From positions 53,344,496-53,408,495 of the forward strand of contig CM026395.1 of assembly GCA_014843695.1 (NCBI GenBank): a DNA stretch of 64,000 nucleotides. The letters run 5' to 3'. Within the stretch, counting starts at the first letter, position 1, and the number at the start of each line of letters is the position of its first letter. The notes beneath the pieces were generated by a model. It ran no database searches and had not been told where the DNA came from. It saw nothing but the letters and a program-made list of their open reading frames with translations. Source of the stretch: Archivesica marissinica (Eukaryota > Mollusca > Bivalvia > Venerida > Vesicomyidae). A program made the position numbers and the translations under genes. Below, piece by piece: positions 29,788 through 41,700 of the stretch.

Positions 29788-32700
29788 GTAGCCTTATAAG
29801 CCTTGTTTCTTTCTCCGTGTTATTTAAAATCTTCTTTTCAAGGGAATATAACTGTATTACTTATGTTCAAACCACAACTTTAAGAATTAACAAATTATAT
29901 AATATTGTATATAAATAAGCGGCTATAAACTAAATGAGGGGGAAAATGTATACATCTAATCCCAATAGATTCCATTATTTAGTACTATGTATGTACAATT
30001 AAATATATTGATAAATACATCTCCGTGTCTCGTCAGGGGTTCATTCTGATATGGCCGGTTGGTGAGTCGCCATCAAGGATAGTTGTACGGAAGTACTGAT
30101 GTTCATACGAGGTGTCTCATAAGTCAGAAATTGCTGGCCCTTTCAATAGGGTCGACACTATGATAAACAAACACTGTAAATCTCCCATGATTAATCTTGG
30201 GGTATCGTATGTTGATGCAAATTGTGTCATGGTGTCCCGTGAATATAAAGCTCATCTCAAAACCCCATCGCTGATATTTGACACAAAATTGATTTTATTG
30301 TGGTATATAATCAGTCAACGGAAGTGGACACTTCGCTGACAGGCATTGCCGATTTCTACCAAAAGTGAAATGCTTCCTCCTGGACCAACCCTCTATATAT
30401 CCACAAGTAGTATTTTTTCTAGAGCAGAATGGCAGGGCCCTGCCCTTTTTAGTCCAGCCCTATTGCCCTTTAGTCCCACCCTTTTGCCTATTATTATTTT
30501 TATATATAAGCCTCAACATGCGAGTGCCTTCGGGCAGGCAGGTCTATATAACTCGTCCTCCCTTTTCACCAATATGTACTGCCTTACTGCCTCTTTGATA
30601 AATCACCGTATGTTAGCCAAATTTTCTAGGGGCTAATCCCAAAATACCCTGTCCCGCACCTCATCGCCGCTCAAAATGCACTCTGCCTCTTTTCTGACAC
30701 ACCCTGCCCTGTTTTCCACTATAGAATAAACCCTATCCACAAGGATTCATCAAAAATTCAAAATCCATCCACAACATTTTGAGCCTATTCACACATATGG
30801 TAGACAGACTCAGTCAAAAACATATTAGGTGTTTTTTGTCCTGTATGAAACTAATTTGATACACAGACACTATGTAAATCAAAATACGTAAAATTAACAA
30901 TAATATATTATCCATCAGGTTCATCATGGCGAACACCGGGAGCCAGACTAGACAGTGGAATGAGTACCAGCACACCCGTGAGTCGTGGCATCCACAGGTC
31001 ACATGACATAATGGCAGTGACAGAGAGAACAGAATTGGAAGAGAGCAATGTCATGGGTATAATATCTAATATCTGTAAATAGATGGCGGTTACTCTGTCG
31101 TAAAAATCGGTGTGGGATGATATTTTATTTTCATGCTTCCTGTCTCGCTGGGTGGGATATAATGTTTGGTGTGTGTGATTGTCACTCGTACTTGTGGCCT
31201 CAAGTTTTCATCCAATTAAATATGCACAAGCATCCAGCTTAACACTTTCCTTCATAGAGATTTAGGTTAATATATACTATTATATCTCCATACAAACAAC
31301 AGCCATTTAGCTATCATGCAGTGGATTAGTAGTCGCCATATCTATCCCACCTCCATAGATATTATTGGGACCACAGGGATTCGGCACGTTTGGGGGTACT
31401 AGTATATATATTATACTTAAATATATATACTAGTACCCCCAAACGTGCCGAATCCCTGTGACTGGGACTACATAAGATTCTGGCCTTTATTATGAACATT
31501 GGTTTGGCTACTACATTGTCAATGTATGTCGTATTGGTAATGGCAAGAGGTGCTTCTATGAGGGAAAGGGTTAATGAACATTGGTTTGGCTACTACATTG
31601 TCAATGTATGTCGTATTGGTAATGGCAAGAGGTGCTTCTATGAGGGAAAGGGTTAATGAACATTGGTTTGGCTACTACATTGTCAATGTATGTCGTATTG
31701 GTAATGGTGTCAGGAGGTGCTTCTATGAGGGAAAGGGTTTATGAACATTGGTTTAACTACTACATTGTCAATGTATGTCGTATTGGTAATGGCAAGAGGT
31801 GCTTCTATGAGGGAAAGGGTTAATGAACATTGGTTTGGCTACTACATTGTCAATGTATGTCGTATTGGTAATGGCAAGAGGTGCTTCTATGAGGGAAAGG
31901 GTTTATGAACATTGGTTTGACTACTACATTGTCAATGTATGTCGTATTGGTAATGGCAAGAGGTGATTCTATGAGGGAAAGGGTTAAGAGCGTACACATT
32001 TCATTGACTCTTTACTCCATGTCAGAAGAGGTCATTTACAAAATTTATCTCTATACTGCTGATAAGCAATAGGCAATCACACTATTCCTACATATGGTAA
32101 TCAATATCTATGGAAATATATAACCACTAACGGCATGGAAGGGCAGTTATACAGTGGAACCCCTCAAAACCCGAACCACTCTGAAACAGAATTCCTGAAC
32201 GATTTTCCTGATCCTAATATTTGTCCTCCTTTATTCAATGTAAAATAACTCTAATATATACCAGATCCCCTCTTTTCCAAACACCGGACAAGTTTTTGGA
32301 ACCATTTGTGCACATTTCTATTTCAAATTACCCTTGAAAACCGAATGCCTGGCACTGAAAATCCTAATCTGGACGACCTTAACCATTAACACATTCCATG
32401 TTTTAATAAATCAATTACACTAATCAGTCGGCATATTGCTTACTCAAATGTGTTCCTTACATGCGGTGTTGTATAATAAAACTTGTATTATTGCAAGTAG
32501 TTTCAGTGTCATTTCTTGTTTTTCCTGTACATGTATATTTATACAGAAATTTGTTAAAAAATTAACCCCAAACCCAACTCTCCGAAAACCCCTCTAAGCC
32601 AAAAATCTCTCCAAACCGAAATTCTCCTCTGGTCCGGAGGCCCGTTCAGTTTATTTTATTTTTTATACAAATTTATTTTAGCTCGATTGTGAAACAAGTT

Positions 32701-35700
32701 ATTACAACTTATATTAATCACTCTCGAGACCTCATTCCTGATGGAATCCATCGCCACGAGGGAGAGAGAAGAGGCAAAGTGGAATTTAAATACCTTGCCT
32801 AAGGGCACAATCGTAACGGCTCCAGTTTAGAGGGGTTTCACTGTATACATTCTATGAAGGTGATTATATGTGCAGTTAAGGGTCAAGACAAACTTGTTGA
32901 TTGCATTTATGTGCAGTTAAGGGTTAAGACAAGCTTGTTGATTGCATTCATGTGCAGCTATGTGTTAAGACAAGCTATGTTTTCACCAAGAATCCATTGA
33001 GCTGCAACTTTTCCTTCTGTTCTGAATAAATAGTTGACATACCCACTTTGGAATGAGAGGTGTCCCTCTTGTGCTCTATACAAAATGGTACACATGCTAG
33101 GTTTTGAACCTGCACCATCACAGGAACGTCTCCTATCATAACATATTCTACCACTGCCAGTCTGCGACAACATCAAGGTTGTGAATTCAAACCCTGCCAG
33201 TACCGTTGTGGTGATGTCCTTAGGCAAGACTGTTAAATCCACATTGCCTCTTCTTCATGGCGATAGATTCCATCCAGAATGAGGTCTGAAGAGCAATTAA
33301 TCTTGTTTCACAATCGTTCTGAAATAAATATGTATAAACAATGGAGTTGCCAATGAGATACTATTTAAGTCCACATTCATTAATGGTATACTGATCACTA
33401 GTGACTGGTTTAATGAGTACCTGCTTTATTTGCAGAAATGACAAAGAAAGTATGGCACGTATTTCGATTGACACCACTATATAACATTAGTGACAAGAAG
33501 TTGGACCTCCAGCAGTACTCAAGATCTCTGTCGTCACATGTAGCTGCTGTAAGCATCGTGTCTATTTACATGTATAGTTTAGAGTTTGCTGAATTATGCG
33601 GATCGGTAGACGATTAATGATGTTTGATGAGGATATGAGTTTATTTACCCTCGTCCCAGCAGGGCATATGGGCAAGCAGTACATGTTTGATGAGGATGTG
33701 AGTTTATTTACCCTCGCTCCAGCAGGGCATATGGGCAAGCAGTTCATGTTTGATGAGGATGTGAGTTTATTTACCCTCGCTCCGGCAGGGCATATGGGCA
33801 AGCAGTACATGTTTGATGAGGATGTGAGTTTATTTACCCTCGCTCCAGCAGGGCATATGGGCAAGCAGTTCATGTTTGATGAGGATGTGAGTTTATTTAC
33901 CCTCCCTCCAGCAGGGCATATGGTCAAGCAGTACATGTTTGATGAGGATGTGAGTTTATTTACCTCGCCTCAGCGGGTCATATGGGCAAGCATTACATGT
34001 TTGATGAGGATGTGAGTTTATTTACCCTCGCTCCAGCAGGGCATATGGGCAAGCAGTACATGTTTGATGAGGATGTGAGTTTATTTACCCCGCCTCAGCG
34101 GGTCATATGGGCAAGCATTACATGTTTGATGAGGATGTGAGTTTATTTACCCTCGCTCCAGCAGGGCATATGGGCAAGCAGTACATGTTTGATGAGGATG
34201 TGAGTTTATTTACCCCGCCTCAGCGGGTCATATGGGCAAGCATTACATGTTTGATGAGGATGTGAGTTTATTTACCCTCGCTCCAGCAGGGCATATGGGC
34301 AAGCAGTACATGTTTGATGAGGATGTGAGTTTATTTACCCCGCCTCAGCGGGTCATATGGGCAAGCATTACATGCTTGATGAGGATGTGAGTTTATTTAC
34401 GTCGCCCCAGCGGGTCATATGGGCAAGCAGTACATGTTTGATGAGGATGTGAGTTTATTTACCCTCGCCCCAGCGGGTCATATGGGCAAGCAGTACATGT
34501 TTGATGAGGATGTGAGTTTATTTACCCTCGCATATGTTGCTCTAGTTATCTCCCCTGACATCCCGGGAACGTATTATGCTTTTGGGATGAGATAAATCTG
34601 TCTAACCGGGTAGACAAGGGGAGTACATTATGCTAATTAGATATCACGAACAAATCTTGTGGTTTCCATTTATTTCTGCATCCAAATTTATATAATTTCA
34701 TTGGATAACGGTAAATTCTGAACACTGCTGTGGAGGTACGTCATTATGAGATCAGCGATACGTCCTCGATGTTGCAACCAATGAGGTATTGCTACCATGC
34801 ATGTGTTGTTCACGTGACTACTGGGAGGTGCTACATTCACTTTATACGACCAAAATTCCGGCTGTTTTACAATAAACTTCAAATTGTACATTTTGTTATA
34901 TTACAATATTGTCCTGTACTATGAAATCTTAACATTACTGAACAAAAGACCTGTGGACTGCTGTCAAGTTTCACACACAGGCACAAGACACAAAGACTTA
35001 CTACTGCTAAGATTTGTGTCTTGTGCCTGTGGTTTCACATAACACTTCACTTTTACGTGTATGGTTTTACGTTTATATATCGTCGCTACCGGTTGCCCAT
35101 ATGAGCGACGCCTCCTGAAGAGATTAGTCGTTTTTGATTTTTGGAGGATAGTGCAATGATACAGACAGAGACCCATTCCAGAGTCTCCTCTGGTTCTTTT
35201 ACGTGCACGGTGTACAGCACCGACACGAGACCTCGGTTTAAAGTCCCATCTGAAAGAAATGTTATTAGGGTCAGACAGGGGATCGAACCTGCGATCCCTG
35301 GATTACCAGTCCAGCGTGTTACCACTGGACTACAGATCCGTCTATTGGTATAATTTTCTTTAATTTCACACTGGTGGCCCCTCTATTTAAGCAAATGGAG
35401 GCAGATCAGGCTACCTAATTTCACACCTACGACTGTTTTCGGAAATATATATTTATTTAACACTTACTACAAAACTACATTGTTTGAACCCTTTTACAGG
35501 AGAGCAAACGAGGAACGTTTATAGACATGAGTGAGCCGGGTGATGCGGTCGTCGGCATGTTCTCCGGCCTCGATGTTGGAATGTGTAAGTTCATTATCAT
35601 AATGTGCAAATCTTTGAAAGTTATTTATAGTTCAGCATAACTGACATTTCCTCAGAGTTAGGGTCAGAAAAGAGGCAGGGTGCATTTTGAGCCGCAATGA

Positions 35701-38700
35701 GGTGCTGGAGGGGTTATTTTTGTTTAGCCCCTAGAAAATTTTGCTCAAAGAGGCAATAAGGCAGTACATATTGGTGAAAAGGGACGAGTTCCAAGTATAG
35801 GTTTGCCCTCCAGAAGACACCTGTTGAGGCTGAAAATTTAAAAAGGGTGGGGCTAAAGGGCAAACGTGCAGGGCAGCACACCCTGCCATTCCGCTCAAGA
35901 AAGAACCATATGGAATAACACAACTGACTGTTCGGGATTAAAATATAATCAACGCGAACATTTTCGGACTGAAACCATCAGTGACGTCTATATGCGACGT
36001 TCTAGCACCATTTAGGGCATGAGTGCATTGTTTTGTCTCATAAACACTTTTCAACCTAAATGTTAAACAAAATTATGTGAGTGATTGAAATATTAGCAAT
36101 GGTTTCAATGTTCATTCACTGAAACAATAAAATAATAAAATACTGCGCGCGCTTCTCACCAATGCAACCCTGGTTCGATCCTCGGACCGGGAAGTATGTG
36201 AGATGGTACGGTTGTCGCCAGATCGGACAGGTGGGTTTTCTCCGGGTACTCCGGTTTCCTCCCACACGAATGACCACATATATGCTTTCACCCACGCCAA
36301 CGAGGGTGATTAATCGCTTCGCAATCGTTGTAAAATAAAGTTTTAAAATTTTTTTTATTTAGCATGTACCATTTAATTTCAGATGATCACAAAGCAGTGT
36401 TAATTGAAATCAAGGGAAAGGCAAGAAATAGTAAGTACCGACAAGGAATAGTAAGTACATGTAAGGAATAATAAGTACAGGCAATGAATAATAAATATAG
36501 TCCGGAAATACAGGCAAGAAACACTAACTACAGGCAAGAAACAGCAATTGTATGGCTCAGTCATGTACTAGATTTTCTTTGAGTCAATTTTAAAGTGCCT
36601 TCGCGGCAGGAGGTTGTTTTCTTATGAATAATCTTAGCTTTATTAGCCAATTGAAAAAATGTTTCAGCAAATAACCAATGATGCGGCTAGGATTTCACAG
36701 TGTAGGTAACCACTGTTAAGGGGATAAAGAATCCACACATCATGGTGAGTAATCATCACCACGGAGTGTGTAGATTCCGGTCGTTGATGCTGGCGTATAT
36801 AACAATTAGCATTCAGTGATGTAGTCATTACTGTGTCGTTTTATGTTTTAGGCATCTGTTAGTTGTTTGAGGGGTGTTGTAAGCATGCTGTTAGTTGTTG
36901 GGGTGTGTGGTAAACATGCTATTAGTTGTTGGGGTGTAGTAAGCATGCTGTTAGTTGTTGGGGTGTGGTAAGCATGCTGTTAGTTGTTGGGGGTGTGGTA
37001 AGCATGATGTTAGTTGTTGGGGGTGTGGTAAGCATGCTGTTAGTTGTTGGGGGTGTGGTAAGCATGCTGTTAGTTGTTGGGGGGGGTGTGAGCATGCTGT
37101 TAGTTGTTGTGGGTGTGTTGTAAGCATGCTGTTAGTTGTTGGGGGGAGTGGTAAGCATGTTGTTGTTGTTGGGGGGTGGTAAGCATGATGTTAGTTGTTG
37201 GGGTGTGTGGTAATCATGATGTTAGTTGTTGGGGTGTGTGGTAAACATGATGTTAGTTGTTTGGGTGTGTGGTAGGCATGCCGTTAGTTGTTGGGGGTGG
37301 TAAGCATGATGTTAGTTGGTGGGGGGGTGGTAAGCATGTTGTTAGTTGTTGGGGATGTGGTAAGCATGATGTTAGTTGTTGGGGGGGTGTAAGCATGATG
37401 TTAGTTGGTGGGGGGGTGGTAAGCATGTTGTTAGTTGTTGGGGATGTGGTAAGCATGATGTTAGTTGTTGGGGGGGTGTAAGCATGATGTTAGTTTTGGG
37501 GTTTGGTAAGCATGATGTTAGTTGTTGGTGTGTGGTAAGCATGTTGTTAGTTGTTGGGGTGTGGTAAGCATGATGTTAGTTGTTGGGGTGTGTGGTAAGC
37601 ATGATGTTAGTTGTTGGGGTGTGGTAAGCATGATGTTAGTTGTTGGGGTGTGTGGTAAGCATGTTGTTAGTTGTTGGAAGAGTGGTAAGCATGATGTTAG
37701 TTGTTGGGGGCGTTGTTAGCATGCTGTTAGTTGTTGGGGGAGTGGTAAGCATGTTGTTTGTTGTTGGGGTGTGTGGTAAGCATGATGTTAGTTGTTGGGG
37801 GAGTGGTAAGCATGCTGTTTGTTGTTGAGGTGTGTGGTAAGCATGCTGTTTGTTGTTGAGGGTGTGGTAAGCATGCTGTTAGTTGTTGGGGTGTGTGGTA
37901 ATCATGATGTTAGTTGTTGTGGGAGTGGTAAGCATGATGTTAGTTGTTGGGGTGTGTGGTAAGCATGATGTTAGTTGTTGGGGGGGGTGGTAAGCATGAT
38001 GTTAGTTGTTGAGGTGTGGTAAGCATGATGTTAGTTCTTGGGGGTGTAGTAAGCATGTTGTTAGTTGTTGGGGATGTGGTAAGCATGTTGTTAGTTGTTG
38101 TGGGGGGGTGTGAGCATGCTGTTAGTTGTTGGGGGGGGGGGTTGTAAGCATGTTGTTTGGGGGGGGGGGGGGTTGTAAGCATGCTGTTAGTTGTTGGGGG
38201 GTGGTAAGCATGCTGTTTGTTGTTTGGGTGTGTGGTAAGCATGCTGTTTTTGTTGTTGGGGGTGTGGTAAGCATGCTGTTAGTTGTTGAGGGTGTGGTAA
38301 GCATGATGTTAGTTGTTGGGGATGTGGTAAGCATGTTGTTAGTTGTTGGAGGGAGTGGTAAGCATGCTGTTTGTTGTTGGGGTGTGGTAAGCATGTTGTT
38401 AGTTTGGGTGTGTGGTAAGCATGTTGTTAGTTGTTGGGGATGTGGTAAGCATGTTGTTAGTTGTTGGGGGGGGCGGGGTTGTAAGCATGCTGTTAGTTGT
38501 TGGGGTGTGTGGTAAGCATGCTGTCAGTTGTTGGGGGGAGTGGTAAGCATGCTGTTAGTTGTGGGGGTGTAAGCATGATGTTAGTTGTTTGGGTGTGTGG
38601 TAAGCATGCTGTTAGTTGTTGGGGGGGGGGGTAAGCATGCTGTTAGTTGTTTTTTTAATTTATTTTTTTATTCCTCATAATTTCATTGTATTATTAACAT

Positions 38701-41700
38701 AATATATATACAGATAAGTACATAGCATGACAGTATCAACGTTATGCATTACTTAATATAGTATGTGCATAGTCATTATTATAAACAAATGAGGTTTTTA
38801 TATAAGTTGTGGGGGGACTATAAAAATATGTTTATGGGATCAGTATAGACATGAAAATTAATGTCGACAAATAGAGGTTATATAAGGTATTTATGTAAAC
38901 CATTATGTGTAGTAATATGGGTATCTATCGTTGGGGATTGGTGTAGGGGACACTGATAGAGATGGATAAAGATGGATAGTGGAATGGAGATAGGAGGGGT
39001 CCTTATATATTATATTGTATATTCTGTGTTCATTTAAGTATTTTTAGATTTCAATATGACACTGAGGGGAATATATGGTGTATAATTGACACTGTATTAT
39101 ATATATCCATACCTTATGAATGTGTTTATATTTGACACTGTGTTATGCTGTTAGTTGTTGGGGGTGTGTTGTAAGCATGCTGTTAGTTGTTGGGGTGTGT
39201 GGTAAGCATGATGTTAGTTGTTGGGGGTGTGGTAAGCATGATGTTAGTTGTTGGGGGTGTGGTAAACATGCTGTTAGTTGTTGGGGGTGTATTGTAAGCA
39301 TGCTGTTAGTTGTTGGGGTGTGTGGTAATCATGCTGTTAGTTGTTGGGGGAGTGGTAATCATGCTGTTAGTTGTTTGGGGGTGTTGTAAGCATGCTGTTA
39401 GTTGTTGGAAGAGTGGTAAGCATGATGTTAGTTGTTGGGGGCATTGTAAGCATGCTGTTAGTTGTTGGGGGAGTGGTAAGCATGCTGTTTGTTGTTGGGG
39501 TGTGTGGTAAGCATGCTGTTAGTTGTTGGGGTGTGTGGTAAGCATGCTGTTTGTTGTTGGGGTGTGTGGTAAGCATGCTGTTAGTTGTTGAGGGTGTGGT
39601 AAGCATGATATTAGTTGTTGGAAGAGTGGTAAGCATGCTGTTAGTTGTTGCGGGGGTTGTAAGCATGCTGTTAGTTGTTGGGGGAGTGGTAAGCATGCTG
39701 TTAGTTGTTGGGGGAGTGGTAAGCATGATGTTAGTTGTTGGAAGAGTGGTAAGCATGCTGTTAGTTGTTGAGGGTGTGGTAAGCATGATGTTAGTTGTTG
39801 GGGATGTGGTAAGCATGTTGTTAGTTGTTGGAGGGAGTGGTAAGCATGCTGTTTGTTGTTGGGGCGTGTGGTAAGCATGTTGTTAGTTGTTGGGATGTGT
39901 GGTAAGCATGTTGTTAGTTGTTGGGGATGTGGTAAGCATGTTGTTGGGGGGAGTGGTAAGCATGCTGTTAGTTGTGGGGGTGTAAGCATGATGTTAGTTG
40001 TTTGGGTGTGTGGTAAGCATGCTGTTAGTTGTTGGGGGGGGGTAAGCATGCTGTTAGTTGTTTTTTTAAAAAAAAATTTATTCCTCATAATTTCATTGTA
40101 TTATTAACATAATATATATACAGATAAGTACATAGCATGACAGTATCAACGTTATGCATTACTTAATATAGTATGTGCATAGTCATTATTATAAACAAAT
40201 GAGGTTTTTATATAAGTTGTGGGGGGACTATAAAAATATGTTTATGGGATCAGTATAGACATGAAAATTAATGTCGACAAATAGAGGTTATATAAGGTAT
40301 TTATGTAAACCATTATGTGTAGTAATATGGGTATCTATCGTTGGGGATTGGTGTAGGGGACACTGATAGAGATGGATAAAGATGGATAGTGGAATGGAGA
40401 TAGGAGGGGTCCTTATATATTATATTGTATATTCTGTGTTCATTTAAGTATTTTTAGATTTCAATATGACACTGAGGGGAATATATGGTGTATAATTGAC
40501 ACTGTATTATATATATCCATACCTTATGAATGTGTTTATATTTGACACTGTGTTATGCTGTTAGTTGTTGGGGGTGTGTTGTAAGCATGCTGTTAGTTGT
40601 TGGGGTGTGTGGTAAGCATGATGTTAGTTGTTGGGGGTGTGGTAAGCATGATGTTAGTTGTTGGGGGTGTGGTAAACATGCTGTTAGTTGTTGGGGGTGT
40701 ATTGTAAGCATGCTGTTAGTTGTTGGGGTGTGTGGTAATCATGCTGTTAGTTGTTGGGGGAGTGGTAATCATGCTGTTAGTTGTTTGGGGGTGTTGTAAG
40801 CATGCTGTTAGTTGTTGGAAGAGTGGTAAGCATGATGTTAGTTGTTGGGGGCATTGTAAGCATGCTGTTAGTTGTTGGGGGAGTGGTAAGCATGCTGTTT
40901 GTTGTTGGGGTGTGTGGTAAGCATGCTGTTAGTTGTTGGGGTGTGTGGTAAGCATGCTGTTTGTTGTTGGGGTGTGTGGTAAGCATGCTGTTAGTTGTTG
41001 AGGGTGTGGTAAGCATGATGTTAGTTGTTGGAAGAGTGGTAAGCATGCTGTTAGTTGTTGCGGGGGTTGTAAGCATGCTGTTAGTTGTTGGGGGAGTGGT
41101 AAGCATGCTGTTAGTTGTTGGGGGAGTGGTAAGCATGATGTTAGTTGTTGGGGATGTGGTAAGCATGATGTTAGTTGTTGGGGATGTGGTAAGCATGTTG
41201 TTAGTTGTTGGAGGGAGTGGTAAGCATGCTGTTTGTTGTTGGGGCGTGTGGTAAGCATGTTGTTAGTTGTTGGGATGTGTGGTAAGCATGTTGTTAGTTG
41301 TTGGGGATGTGGTAAGCATGTTGTTGGGGGGAGTGGTAAGCATGCTGTTAGTTGTGGGGGTGTAAGCATGATGTTAGTTGTTTGGGTGTGTGGTAAGCAT
41401 GCTGTTAGTTGTTGGGGGGGGGTAAGCATGCTGTTAGTTTTTTTTAATTTTTTTTTTTTTATTCCTCATAATTTCATTGTATTATTAACATAATATATAT
41501 ACAGATAAGTACATAGCATGACAGTATCAACGTTATGCATTACTTAATATAGTATGTGCATAGTCATTATTATAAACAAATGAGGTTTTTATATATGTTG
41601 TGGGGGGACTATAAAAATATGTTTATGGGATCAGTGTCGACATTAATCTTCATGTCGACAAATAGAGGTTATATAAGGTATTTATGTAACCATTATGTGT

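Larger units (their letters stand above)
31239..31988. mobile_element. TTAA-flanked MITE-like element containing a hairpin and an 82 bp array
   Basis: ttaacactttccttcatag at the left and ctatgagggaaagggttaa at the right are inverted ends with TTAA. Inside lie a palindrome (31372-31460) and the 82 bp repeats (31494-31986), each of which also ends in gggaaagggttaa, so the right end itself has been amplified. Confidence 0.6.

Noticed and set aside
33596..34015. 139-codon repeat protein (MFDEDVSLFTLAPAGHMGKQ units)
   Set aside because: The 63 bp unit is open on both strands, later units of equal similarity are frameshifted, and it sits inside a CENPL intron.
35280..35343. tRNA gene
   Set aside because: tRNA-like head, but continuous with a SINE body shared with other copies; no clean 3' end or terminator of a true tRNA gene.
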